Positions 12,101 to 27,100 of a stretch of DNA of 60,000 nucleotides are shown in pieces; the stretch's first letter is position 1, and each line of letters starts with the position of its first letter. The position numbers were made by a program, and so were the translations under genes. The DNA comes from Owenia fusiformis. Lineage: Eukaryota; Annelida; Polychaeta; Sabellida; Oweniidae. The stretch covers positions 25,907,915-25,967,914 of the forward strand of contig CAIIXF020000001.1 in NCBI GenBank assembly GCA_903813345.2, in the 5' to 3' direction. A model generated the notes under the pieces. That model was not told the DNA's origin. It ran no database searches and saw nothing but the letters and a program-made list of their open reading frames with translations.

Positions 12101-15100
12101 TATTCCATTAACTTAACAATTAGGAAAATATTTTAAGTAATCCTCCTGACATTAATCTAAATGTATCTTCTTATAATAAATTCACTCTCAATATTCAATG
12201 TAGTAATACAAAATTCTCCCGCACCATTAAGGCACATCTGTCAAAATAAACTAATATCTCCTACACAATGTATCCTCAAAATGTTAATGAAACCTCCCAT
12301 GAGATCTCCCCTCAGAAAAAAATAATCTTTCTTAATGTGTTTTTTTACATGGAGATTTTCAATTTGTGTGTAAATGGAAAATTCTTCAATTTTACAATCG
12401 CCGTATCTTGCACAAATTCAATTGATTTATTGGCGGAAACATTTCTTTCCACCTTTTTGTACTGATGACTAAGATCAATGACAGGAAACTGTTTAATGCC
12501 TGGTCACTGAATGGAAACAAAATTAAATGTATCAGAAGCTCTTCATTTAGTTGACAAGTAAATAACAGCAATGAACCAGACTTAGTACGATCCTGAAGAA
12601 TACTCCATGATCATTATACAACGATAATAGTAATGTAAAATAATGTCATCTTCTCCAAACGCCAATACAAACAATGAATGGTTTGCTTCATATTATTATT
12701 TCAAGAAAATCACAAAATAGGAATTCAATATGAAAACATGTAAAGTACTGGACAATCAATACGAAAGGATCCTTGAATAAATTGTCAACACAATTGATAT
12801 ACAAGTCATGTAACACAGCAATATTATTTACATACAGGATATATGCATAAAGCTCTCCAAAATCTCTGGTTGAGACTTGAATGAATAATCAAGTACTTTT
12901 CGAAAATCGTGGGTGGAGCATGACCTAAAATGCTGCTCATGTCTCATGATTTTTATTGTGTATCTTATTACAATCACTCTAAATTGCTCCATACCATGCA
13001 AGCAACCATATTTCATACAATGTAATTCTCATAATGGCCTTCATGTTTTCACTTCTCCTCTATGATGTAACAGTGATTGATCTTCTAATGTAGGTTTTTT
13101 CGTAAAAATATAAAAATATTAAAATAATTTTTAGTGTGGTAATTTACTGATCAAATTCAATGTCTGGGTCCTCAGAACATTGTATAGATTAAAATAAATA
13201 TGTCAATATATATATAGGTTATTTACTAAGAGGGATTGAATATGGGTTTTATTCCAAGGGACAATATCATATCATATTGCCCAAGGTCAATATATTTCAT
13301 ATTTCCCTGAAACAGTAGCATTATGGAATCAAGTTTGAAATTCTCAAAATTATGTCATATGCAGAGGATAACATGAAACATAATGTTTCTGAATCTGCTG
13401 ACCTTGTAGCCAACACCCACACATCTAATTACGAACAGGAAACACTTCACCATAACAAGCCCACATTTCCTATAGATATTTGGCACAACATAGCTGAACA
13501 AAGAAACAGCCACAATTAATTGCAAAACTGAGTCTTATACAGAATTCATTGTATTATATTAGATCTTGATCTTTGTCTTCCTCCTTGAAATATTTCACCA
13601 TTGGAAAAACATGTTCCTGTTGAGAAGTAAATAGGTTAAAGATACAGTATGCTATATAGGTTTCTCTCCTGGACAATCAAAGATGTCCCATTATTAGTAA
13701 TATAATATCTTACATATCTTACCAATATAATTGAGAAAATCACCGAATAACCAACTGTCAGAACACAATTGAGTTTATTTGCGGCGATCGAGGGAAAATG
13801 TGATCAAGATACAAGAACACGACCATCTGCAAACTGGGCATGTGCCTTAAGCCAGGCCGCCAATCAGATTCAAAGCCAGTTTTTAATTTCTTTAAGAATT
13901 TCCTATTTATGGAGCTCTTTTGGTCACATGAACATACGAAAACAATTAGACCAGTCAGCTGTGATTGGGGCTTCTTCATTGGTAAGTAGATAGTATAGGT
14001 GAATATGTGGTATGGCTCAACATGCAAAAAAAGTCCAGTTTATTTTTGAATTTGCTTTCCTATGGCAATTGGCAACACCCCTCTTTAATGAATGCATCAA
14101 ATATGTATGATACCAAGTGACAGAACAATGAGAGCATTATACTAGATATCTATATTAAGAGCACCATACTGATTGAATGTATGACAGCATCTTACCATGA
14201 AGAGCATTGTACTGAGTAACTGTACATATGGAGAGCTTTGTTTTTGACATGAGTGCACTGACCCTCCTGCTGACTGTCTTAGAAGTAGCACAATAACAAG
14301 AGCTACAAGAGCTATTACCTTAATATGATCAATATCATTTGAGAAACAGATTTGAGGGCTAAGGCCAGGAATAATTAATGAGAAATATTCCCATATGAGA
14401 TATAACATATACACCTCATTCTGATAATCATAGCAATTTTAACACGACAGTTGAATTTAACCCATGAAACATGAAAAGCTCTGTATTTTTCAGAACATCG
14501 ATGTTGAATTTGACTTTATCATAGAGGCAATCTAAAAAAGATGGGATTAAATAATCCGAAGTCACTGTGACAACTCTGTACCCATTTACTCAGATAATAT
14601 TAATTATTAATTGAAATGTCAATAGAAACGCATTACTTTTTTCCTAATATTAATAGCATAATTGACAATTACTTAATGCCATCCATACTCATCAATTAAC
14701 CATGTATCTTTCCAAACATCAAATGAAAGACAAAACAATACAAGATAATATAAAATGACTGACACAATGCATTTTATTAATGCAAATTCATATTTTATTT
14801 TGAAAAGGGACCTAATGTAGCTAGTCTATTTGCACGATATTATGAAATAATGAATTAAAAATTTAGATTGTTGTCTCATTTAATTCTAATTTCATTAGAG
14901 CAACTGATGAGTCAAGCAAGTTTATTATTTGCAATTCAACTATTTCATCCTCTTCACAAAACAGAGCTTACTTCAGATTGGGGATGTCACATTTTTAATG
15001 CTTTGTTCATAATACAAAGCTCTATATAAAAATAGAGTTTACTTCAGATTGGGGATGTCACATTTTTAATGCTTTGTTCATAATGCAAAGCTCTATATAA

Positions 15101-18100
15101 AAATAGAGTTTACTTCAGATTGGGGATGTCACATTTTTAATGCTTTGTTCATAATGCAAAGCTCTATATAAACAAAATAGAGTTTACTTCAGACTGGGGA
15201 TGCCACATTTGCAATGCTATATAATGTAAAGCTCTATGTATACCTCTTCAAAATAGAGAGGTTTCATCGAACACTGTTTTTAACCCAACGTATCCAAAAT
15301 CTGTAATGCATTCACCAGATTTATGCATTGTAGTTCAATTAAAATGAGATATGGTTACAAATGTTGTAGTTCAATTAAAATGAGATATGGTTACAAATGT
15401 TTTAGCTATAACCCATCATGTGAAACCTCTCTATTAATAGTCCATCCTTTCTAAATGGAACAGTACCTTTACTAAGTGATATTATTTGGGATGCTATTTC
15501 CTTATGAAGACAATTAGGCATGCTCAACTGCTTTATATAGGAGAATTGATTGGTTACTGACACTATAGTCTTTGAATATAAGAACCTATAACTTCAAATG
15601 GACATTTATTAATCAGGTAATACAATACCCTTTAATTAGCTATTCTTGAGTTATCGCGCAAGGCTATAAGACTACATCAAGGCACCATTAATACATAATA
15701 CATTCCTTAATTAAAATAGAAATAAAAGTTTGATAAAAAATAATGTGATGTCCAAGGTTCTTTTACAATTCCAGCAAAATGAATGTTCTTCTATAATTAT
15801 CTTCCTCAGAATAATAGAGAGGTTTTGCACAACAGGTTATAGCTAAAACGTATCCGCAATCACATCTTGTTTTAATATCCTTGATGCGAGTAGAAATAAT
15901 CCTGATTTACATCATTAAAAATTCACAATTCAATCATATTTGGAATCTACATGTAAAATAATAAAATCACATCTAGATATGTGGTTTTGAAAAGAGTTTA
16001 TCAACTTTGAAAATTTAATTTTCTTTGAAAATGTGACTTCTAGGTCGGGGAGATTCCCCATAGACCCAATGTTGAAAATCCACAAAAAGTGAAATATCTT
16101 TTCTTGTGTTGGGCAGATAATATTTGCTTTTACTGGACCTGTTTTAATTTGTATGTCTATCACATACATAAGGGTAATATGAAAAGTGAACCACTAAAAC
16201 TGATGAATATTCAGGTTTAAGGGAATTTTGTAATACCCTGCCATGTTATTTCCCCCAAATCAGCCACCTGGTGGCGAAACTGGTAACTACCTACTCGCAT
16301 CTGAGTAATTGAACTGCTACGCATAAATCTGGTGAATGCATTATGGATTTTAGATAGGTTGACCTAAAAACATTATGCGAAACCTCTCTATTCACTCAAA
16401 TTATCTATTGGAATCAATCTTGAATATCACTAATTTCTAGAAATAGTGAAATCAGGGATACGTTACTTTATATTGTTTCTGATTTCTATTAATTTCAGTC
16501 AATGTATCAATCCCCATAATACTATATCCGGTAGGCCTACACAGTATTAAAAAATATTGACTCAATATTTGTTCTAGAAATTGTTCAGACAAAAGAAGCC
16601 CCCTCTTGTTTTCCCAAGGGCAAGTCTACTTCGTTAGCTAATTAATATTTTATATACAATTGCTAATGTAAAGAAACATTTCTTCTATTCGTTAACTTAA
16701 CACTAACAATATGATAGAATTAATCGAAAAATCTCAGACAATTTGCTCTTACAAATATACCTCGGTGAAATTATTAATGAAGAATAGCTCAAGCAAAATA
16801 AAGAAATAAATCAAAACTTTTATGAAACAATGCTAATTTATCAAATAACATCAGGCAGAAACCATACTGAAAATGTACATACATGTACTAAAATGGTAAA
16901 ACAGCTATAATCATTGGTATAATCCATTTGTCTTGAGAAAAGGAACAAAGATATATTTCTACTAACTTCGGAAGAAAGATAATATCTTTATTAGAAACTA
17001 ATAGAAAAACTTCAATGTATGAGTAATCCCGCTATCTCCCTTTACCAGTGAAATCCACAAGTGAATATTGGTATTTTCCAATTATCAAATCTTAATATAT
17101 TTTTCTCTGTCAAAGAATTACTTACAATATCAGAAAAAGTCAGGATAGATATTGCCAATATCACAGCAAATCTTTCTGTTTATTTATTTGATCTATTAGT
17201 CCTGGACTGCAATCTACTTTATTCCTTTAAATAGGACATAAGCCCCTGAGGGAATGACTGACCTTCAACATATGAACTGAATACTAATGTTAAAATGTTA
17301 GTCGACAAAACACATATGGTTCACAATCTGTATGATTCACAGCAAAGATGACATAACCAGTCATCTGAAAACAGCAAAGATGACATAATCAATTGTACGA
17401 AAGCAGCAAAGATGACATGAGCAACTGTTTCATAATAGCAAAGATGACATAACCAATGAATTGTCTGAAAACAACAATGATGACATAACCAATTGTCCAG
17501 AAAACAGCAAAGATGACATTACCAATTGTCCAGAGAACAGCAAAGATGACATACCCATTTGTCTGAAAGCAGCAAAGATGACATGCCAATTGTTTGATAA
17601 TAGCAAAGATGACATTACCAATGAATTGTCTGAAAACAACAATGATGACATAACCAATTGTCCAGAAAACAACAAAGATGACATTACCAATTGTCCAGAA
17701 AACAACAAGGATGACATAACCATTTGTCCGGAAACAGCAAAGTTGAAAAATAAAACCCATACAAATATCCATCTCAAGGGAGTAGTAAACATAAACACAT
17801 TAGCAACAAAACTACCTTATTTATGGCTACATAGTGAAAATAAAGCACATAATGGGTGGCAATGACATTATAGCCAAAAGTTTATATCTGCTTTATTAGC
17901 TTGCACCATGTTAAAAGTGAAAATTGTTATGGCTTTACAATAACGCACAAAGCTAACACAGAATATGCACTCCATTAGGGACGGCATTTAACACATAAAA
18001 CCAAAGTACCCAATAAAGATGACACGATTTACAGGATTCAATTCGACGAAATGTTCCTGCTTGATTTGCTGTTCAGTTCCGCTGAAACTAATCTAATTGC

Positions 18101-21100
18101 AATCACTGCTGCACTATATACATCGAATCAGTGAGATTTCCAAAATTGCATCTCCATGGCAATGAATATAAAATAACTTCTAGGTACAATTAATCTAGTC
18201 ATCATTTATTACATCTTTAAGTTGGTCAAGCTATGACGTATGAATACCCACGGGGAATAGCCACACCTAGTACCCACAACCATTCGTCCCTATTCAACAA
18301 AGTGAAAAGACATAAATATGGAGGGCAAATTCTTCTGAAAATATATCAGAAAATATATAAATCATCCATCAGAATAATGCGAACCTACAAAAATGACAAT
18401 GCAATTCGTAACCCAGCCTCTTTCGCTTAAATCCATATTTCACTTGAGTTGTACACTAGCACACCAAAAAAATAACCCAAATAATTAAAAGAGCCAAGGC
18501 ATATGTTGCACCATTGATCAATGCACCTCTGCTCCAATGATCTTAATTTTTCCTTGAAAAAGCCATGAATTATAACACAAAATGACATAATTTGGAAGTC
18601 TAACTATTATTTATCGAATGTGAGAAAAGAATTAGATTATTGAATCATTTCAATTACATTTGTCACGATATTATGAAAATTGATTGTCTTACTTTTGAGA
18701 TGAGTTTAGTTTGTCGCTTTACACGAGCTCTCAGAGGCATCCAATCCGCCTGTTGCAGCTTAAAGAACCATTCACTCAATTGACCAATGACACGATTTTG
18801 GCTGGACGATTTTTGCGTAACAACACCAGTTGAACAGAACGTTAATCTATTATCTTCTTGATGTGAGTGTTCACCTGGGATCGGTTGCATGGCAACAGTT
18901 GTATCTTTCCCATTAAGTAGACTAGTACAGTTAGAGTGAGTTAAAGTAGATGGGTTTGGGTAAGTATTGTCAGTATAAGTTGAGGTCGATTTGATGGGGA
19001 AAGTACATGTCCTGAGAGTATCATTGATCGTGCTTGCTGGCTCAGGCCTATTGGATTTCAATCTCATAATAGGCTGTGTAGACACAACATTATCTAATCC
19101 ATGTCCATTGATCCCAGACCCAGAGTAAACGTGCTTATAAGAACAATGGGATCTATCCCCAGAAATGCTTTGTGTGCTCAGTGTCATATTACCGTCACTT
19201 GATTGGGAATTGATTTCACTATTTTTTGGGATTGTTTTGTTGTTAGGGATATTCAAACTGACCCCTCTAGGGATTGGAAAGTCAGATTTATGGTTCGGGT
19301 TAATCTGATGATTTTTATCAGTAAGATCACCAGTCAGCACTGATTGGTAGAGAGTGTCATGTTGTGGGGAGATTGATCGACTGTTTCTACCTGGTTCGTC
19401 ACCTACATATGGCATTGATTTACTAACATTATATTGTTTTCTCACGCAATCAATAGGCAAGCCTCTCTCCTTAAGAAGCTCTATATCTTCACTTAAACAA
19501 GATGGCATTAAGTCTATTTCATTGTGAATATCTTCTTTTGTTTCTGCGAGGATCTTACACTCAAGTGGATTTCTCATATCCTTGTCTATATTCCGGTTCA
19601 GACTACAATTTATTGTAACGGCTTTCCTATTTGCCTTAGCATGACATTTAGACGATAATGCTTTGTCTTTTGTGAGACTTTCTAGAGCCTTGAAGATCTC
19701 CCGGGATACAGCCTCATCACTAGGGGAGGATGGTGACACAGTTGGCTGCCCTTGTGGTCCAGCATGACATTCTTCATAGTTATCTGATGTATGATTCTGC
19801 CTAGCATTAACTAATATAGGCTGGATTATGGCTGGGTGATTTATTGGGAGTTGGGTATCCACTAAGGTAATCAGACTTGAAGTTTGACTGTCATCATTCA
19901 TAATTGTATTAACTAAATAGGTATCATTCCAGTCAGATGAACTTATGTCACTATCTGTTTTAGAACCTTGATTTGGTCTTTTCAATCGAGCATTCACCTC
20001 ATTAGCAAGTAAATGTTGTTTTGATAAATCATGTGGGGCAATGGAAGTATTTGCAGCTGAGTTATCATTGTTACCTGATAGTCCAACTGGTTGACATATG
20101 CTTATACTGTGCTCCCAGTCCTCAGCAAAGCCAATATCAATATTTTTCAGAAATTCTGAATTGATTGAGAAACCCTTTTGATGGGAAATGTTTTTTAATT
20201 TGTCTTCCTGTGGTTTTTTATGAGTTTGCTGTTCAATGTTATTACAAGCACTGGGATATTTTGTTCCTTTAGGAAGTTTGTCTTTTTCTTTCTTTTCTCT
20301 GGTAGAATCAATGGATTGTAAGCTTTCTTTACTTGTAAGGTCACCATAGCTATAAAGTGTACCACTGCTGTTGTCTTGCACACGAGATACATGCGCCAAA
20401 GTACTTTGAGAACCAAATGGATTAACACTCTTACTTATGCTACAGTTGCTATCTACTAATGTATCAGAACTATCATCATTATTTGACATAGTTTGTGTAC
20501 TGTCTGAATCACGTCTGATAAAATGGGGACTACTTTCTACTATTCCAGATTTACATGAATACTGGACACAACTAACATAGGACGGGTTTATAATTGTACA
20601 ATTCTGTTCATTAATCTGTTTAGCATCATGGATACATGGTTTTACATTTTTGAGACCACTACCAGATGTGTACCTCTCCCATATACTTTGATATTCCTTA
20701 CATCTACATGTTACATCTTGTGCTAGTATATCCTCAGCAGTAACTTCAAATATAGCACTGTCCAGTTTGTTCAACCGTTTATACTTTCCATGGCGCATTG
20801 TCACAACGTCCTCAGTATTCTTACCACCTGTGTCTGAGGTTTGTTTTGTTGTACATGTAGTCTTATCATCACTGAGAGGACTAACACTGGTTTGTGAAAC
20901 ATCTGTCATGTGGCCACTATCAAAGCTATTACACACCTCAAGTTGGACAATTGGCTTTAGGGTATCACACATGGTTTTGGAGGTTTTCTCTTTCTGATCA
21001 TTATTATCAAACCCATGGTCTATATCTGAATCACTGAGATTTTCATTAGAATTAAACCTCACCTTCTGTTCTTTTGACTCAATACAAGTTTGTTTTAAGC

Positions 21101-24100
21101 TGTTTTGAATTAATCTACTACTTTCATTATCATTTTTTATTTTTTCATTGTCATTAACAAATGTTGGTTGTTCATTTTTATTGATGCTTTCAATGTTTTG
21201 AGTTTCACCATTATTTGGACCTACAGTGTTTGTTCTTCTACTATGATTTTCGATTTCATTGATCAAAGCTGATTGTTCATTTTTATTGGTCCCAGTGGTA
21301 TTTGGCTCTATACTGCTATTTATGGAAGACATAGTATTACTGACCATACGATAAGCCTTTCTGTCGAAGCTGTCTAGGCAGCTGTTACTATGGCAACAGT
21401 CCCCTAATTTCCTTGCGTTGCTGTCACCAAGACATAAATCACTGTCCTGATTGTTATTCATCTCACCATCCGAAAGTCTCAACACTTTTTGCATACCCAT
21501 CTGCCTTCCTGCATCAGAATTTGATTTCCATTTCATTACATCTCTTTTTGATACTGACTTCTCTACAACTTCAGCAACAATTTGTTCCTTTGAGGTATTC
21601 ACAGACTTTAACATACTTTTCAAGTGTCCATTACATTTTGGAATTGTTGGTTTAGTTTTTGGAGAAGATTCCCCATCTTCAAGTTTGATTTGAATTTTTG
21701 GAGGGGTTTGTTTAATCTTACCTTTCTTTTTGGGAGAATCCTTAGCAATTATATCAGTAGATGGAAGTTTTCTTTGTTTATTGAGGCTTTCAGCTAAAAT
21801 ATCACTACAAGTTTTTGTTCTTCCAATAACTTCCAGTTTGTGTGATGATCTATCCAAGTTTGCTTGCCTCCGCATTAATTTGCGTTTCACACTGTATGTT
21901 TTAAACATAGTAGCTGCAGATTGTACCACTTCATCAGTAGTTCGTTTTTTGCACTTTTTAAACATGTTGACAGCATTTACAAGAATTTCTTCTTGTGTTT
22001 TAGTATATGAGATCTCACGGTCAACAGTTTGGAGTGGTTCATCTTGGTTTTTTATATCAGATATGATATCACTTAGAGACTCCTCAGAGCTGGACTGATG
22101 CATTTCCTCAGTGATACTTTTCTGACGTCTCTCAAATGTTTTTTTATTTGGGCTTTCAAGGCTTTCCAATGAGCTACAACTTGAGGTATCGTACCCAGTC
22201 GTTACTCTGTTAAAATCTTGTCCAATTTGAAAACCAGTCGTATTGGGCCAGGGTGGAATATCACCGTAGCTGGGACTCACTATGTCCCGACCTGTTCCAC
22301 AACATTTAGTAAATACCCAGGCATCAAATGGTAAAATCTTTTTTCCTTTATGACGTGTTTTCCAATATCGTTTACGTCTTGTCTGAATAGGCTCTTGCTT
22401 TAATTCATGTTCTTCAGACTGATCACTCCATGTTTGAGAACTATGTTGTAGTTGCAATGAATCCATGATAGCTCATTTGTCCTTCGAAGACATCTAATAT
22501 AAAGAGTAATTTTAATCCATGACACAGGAAGCTCATAAATTCATCATTTATCATGATTTCTCCTATAGGCTACATGTAATCTCCATCGAGTTCAATGTTT
22601 TGCCATGTCATACCCTGATGAGGCTTATTTCGAAGAATTGCTCAGATCATCTTTAACAGTCGTAATAAAGTGGAAATTAGCTGTTTGTCCTGTATATGTC
22701 AACAGTATATACAAATGATAAGTAGCAATTACTTTAATGCCTGGATGAATCGATCATCATCTTGAACAGTTTTATCTTTTTTATAAGTAGATGAAAAAAA
22801 ACATCACCCATTATTTCAAGGACTGAGATGTCCTTAAGCTCCTTCTCAATTCTAAATCATCTTCACCTCTATGTGCAATATTGGTAATTATAAAAGTCAC
22901 TGTTACATTTTTATTTGTTCCGCCCAAAGTCTGATCAAATATTGGCATTCCAATTCATTCCAGAGCAAACTCTGTAAATGTCAGTCCTTATCTCGGTAAA
23001 GATGTGTATCCTGAAAGTCTCAAATCAGATTCTCCGGGAATTCTAATTTTATCCAATATCTAATAAGTGTTCTGTTTCAATACATTTACTTGGAACTTCT
23101 TATTGATGTAACATTTCCAGGGTTGTAATCAAGTAATTTAGTAATGTCAACAAAATAAATCATCTATATACTTCATAGGCTTTGATCTTGTCAAATATGT
23201 CCTATTATAGTACTAGCTTGTTTGACTTTATAGAAATCTGCTATGAATTAACGTTTGCACTGTTTATAAGTTACATCAACAATGAATACACATCGATAAC
23301 TTGTCCATCTTGTTTGACATACATCCACAGGTGTGTTCCCAACAAAGGATCAATAGTCAATATTAACACCAACAATATCGCTCTGATCTTTGTAATTGTA
23401 CAAGTGAATAGGTCTGCTTTATTGTTACTGTGTCCTTCCAAACAATCAATGTTTGATCAATTCCTCAATTGCATCTTAGCAGTCTGTCTAACTTACTGAC
23501 GAGATCGACAGATACCCCCACAAGCAAAAACTGTTCACCAACACGGTTTAATCTGTGTTATGATGCCAAAACATTGCTATAAGCTCTAGAGCATTATTGA
23601 GTCTCAGATGTTATAGCAGTGTCATGATATTTCCATTTTTAATCATCAGTTCTGTAGAACGTAACCATATATGCAGATTAATGCTTGAAACACTGTAATA
23701 AATAGCTGTCACGCTAATTAATCATGCTTAGCTTTTATCCAAATTGATGCACAGAAGTAGACTAAGAGCACAAAAAGGTATTTGCTTCAACTGCAAAGTT
23801 GTGTACAATATTGGAATTGTAGTTTCATTGTCTTATACAGGGAAAGTGTTTAATAGATTTAGGCGTATGGTAAATCAAGGAGAAGGTGATGACATTATCC
23901 TAGCTGGTAATCCATTCAATATATCATCATTAGGATTCTTTTGGATCTGCTTTTAATCCTGCAGCACCATAGTGTCTGAGTACCTTACTTTCAGAGTCAA
24001 TCATTTGTCATATTCTCCATATGTAAAATATACTTACTCACTTTCTTTATATTCAATAATTCAACAATTTCCTACATATTTTTCACATATATAATAAATC

Positions 24101-27100
24101 TTCAATTGCCTTATTTTTAATCATCATTTCCTACATAAATACTGTACATATTCTTCCATAAATTGAACACACAGTGATCTAAACATCATTATAAATATCG
24201 CATTTGAAGTGCAAAATGGCCATCTTGTAAATTGCCCAACATGCCCTAAACCTAATTAGATCTTGGCACAAATCTGCTCCTGATTCTGTGAAAACTCAAA
24301 TCAAAAAGATGAATAGCTTTCTTGATGACAAAATATCTTGTGTCACCCACCCAGCCATACACCTGCATGCCTGCCTGCCTAGCAGAGCAAAATGGCAAAA
24401 GTCGATATAGCAATTTTCAAATTAGATAAAAACATCTATTTTCCAATATTTGCAATCCTCCTACATCCAAAATATATCTTCTCCATCCTGTAACTTAACT
24501 ATATTGACTTCATTACAATTGATTAAATATTCACAAGGTTTGATGGCGTGAGAGACCTCTAAAGTGTCTAAAGGACCATTGTGTGGGATACTCCAGGTTT
24601 ATTCAAAGAGTACCTGAGAGAAGCCATACTTCACAGCTAAATGAGGAATAGTTGCAGATCCCATTAACCCATCTATACTCTAGGAAATTGTCAATTTAAT
24701 CAAGAAAATAAAACTGCTCATCTAAAAGGTTATGGGTTTATCCATTTCTCAATATCTATTCAAACCTTTCCGTTTATGGACAACTTCAACTGATTTTCTC
24801 AATCTAAGGCTTATGTCTTATGGAGAATATTTCATTATTTCCTCAATGTAGTGTTTTATTAATCTATAAAATGAAAATATAGCACCTAGTGTGTAATAAA
24901 TCTAAGAGTCTAACATCTAATATTTCTGTTTTATTGCCCTAGATCTGTATTTTAGTTTGCATGCTTTATTCAGCCTTAATACAACTGCTAAAGTTAATTT
25001 CTGATGATATGCAAATAACCTTATGGTAATCAGCTAGCCACAAATGAGCTGAGCTAACAAGACTAATAGAGTAACATATCCCAACCTTGTCAACTCAGAT
25101 CAACAGAATGATATCCCCGATTCTGCATATAAAAACATCATTTGAAAAAAACATCAGTGCTGAAACAACTGAAAATGTGCTTGATCATCGTGAGTTGAAA
25201 AGTACATGGGTTTCAACTGAGTCTTACAAGAGGTCTTGCACTCGAGTTCAATACCTACTCTCAGATTCTAGGAAAGCGTGACATTCCTTATTTATCTGGC
25301 ATGACACTTTAATATAATTACAAGACCAGTAAATATACTCAAGAGGAATGATTGATCCTCCAATAGTCTTACAAACGTATCTAAAACATGGCGTGTCTAT
25401 TTCAGCAGTATACCAACCATATTTACACACAATATGATAGTTTTATATTTAATCACTTTAATAGCGAACCCATTACACGTCGTGACAAAATGTCAATTTC
25501 GCAATTACTTTTTTGATATGCTTGTCAATCAGAGTAATCACTGGAAAAATGTTTTATCAATTTTTGATCATCAGTTAATATTATGTGGATGAGCGTGTCA
25601 TGCTATATATAAATGGGGGTTACAGACAATGGGATGTTACACTCAATAGGGTTACATATATAGAGGGTTACAAACTGGGGTTACAACTTCAAAGTGCTAC
25701 AGACAGTCAACATTTCACTCATTTCTATATAACCGGATAATGAGACTTTGTTTAATGGAAAACTAAACATCTATCTATCTGCATGTGACTTATTCCACCT
25801 AATCACCTGAGGGGGAAATACATCTCCCTCAAAATCATAGAATGGTTCAGACCATTGACTTTAAAAGGTCTAGACACTAGACAGCTAGGGCAGGTGCATT
25901 TATTATTCATATGCAATAAATAGAAGTGAATACCTGTAGACCACTAAATCGTAAACTAAAGGGTAGAATATAAGCAATCCAAAGCAAAACATTTTTTGAA
26001 ATCAATATTGCCACAAATGATTTTCTATGAAATCAAAGCATTGATGTTCATAAGCCTTATAGACCCAGGTGCTCACAACTCTTTAAGTAATTATTTTACA
26101 ACCATTTATAAAATATAGTGAACACTAAGCTCATGTGCCAAGGGCAAAAAATGATTCAAAACAGTATGCTAAAGATAAATAAATTATTACTTAGAAGATC
26201 AGATTTTCTTGATTGCAATCTATGGCTACCATGTCATTTACAATCATTGGCAGACAATGGTTGCCAAGCAATGGTTGCCAAGCAATGGTTGCGAAACATG
26301 TCAAACTCATTTAAGAACAAAAATTTCAAACCATAAATTTGACAAATCCTACATCATCTTATCAACTATTCAATAAAGTTTGACATTTCTCACAAAAGCC
26401 AGTCGAAAAAATGGCGCCAATAATATTCTAGCATCCCTACTTCTACACGACAAGAAATTCCACATATGGGATCATGTAATAGAGTAAACCACACTCAAAG
26501 AACCAGAATGATGGCGCTACAAACACTCTAAATGGCACTAAAATATTATGACATGTAGGAATATATACTGAATTCAAAGTACCTGGACAATATTTGCTTG
26601 ATACTTGATCCTGAACTTTTAACCTTTCCCATTTAAGTACGAGTCACATGATATTGGAAGTAAGGGAATTTTTAAGTAGAAAGTACATTGATGGTATTAC
26701 TCTTGGGAGGCCAGTGGGGTTGTTACCATATTACAATCAATATGTGTTGAACAATAGGCATATTTACTTATCAATGTCATCACGACAAAACACAGCACAG
26801 CACATGTTGGCACAACATAAAACCTCATCACATTTAATTGCTCAATGGTGACTATACATTGGCTGTATTCCCATGAAATTGGTACATTTCTACAGTAACC
26901 AATAGAAAATCTACGGTCACCTTCCGGTCTCAATACGGCTTATCCAGTTGTTTACTGGCTGTAGAGTCTCCATAGATATCATAACTCAGGTTTTTTTTCA
27001 TTGCTACAGTCACATTAGAAGTAAAACAAAAGATGTAGCAAAACCTAAGCAAGGTTCCAGAATCCGTTGAATAACATTTGGCAAACAGCCTGAACAAAAA

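Noticed and set aside
13769-13993. 74-codon + strand frame in a less AT-rich patch
   Set aside because: No family signature or neighbouring exon, and the opposite strand is also open; not reported as a gene.
17389-17865. Frames of 122-134 codons on both strands
   Set aside because: They follow the 33-bp repeat ([11 protein letters not shown] type) and are explained by its period.
18663-18692. The last nine codons and stop of the giant frame as the true protein end
   Set aside because: A strong GTAAGA donor precedes them; reading through would simply enter the intron. Kept only as an alternative if the transcript is unspliced.
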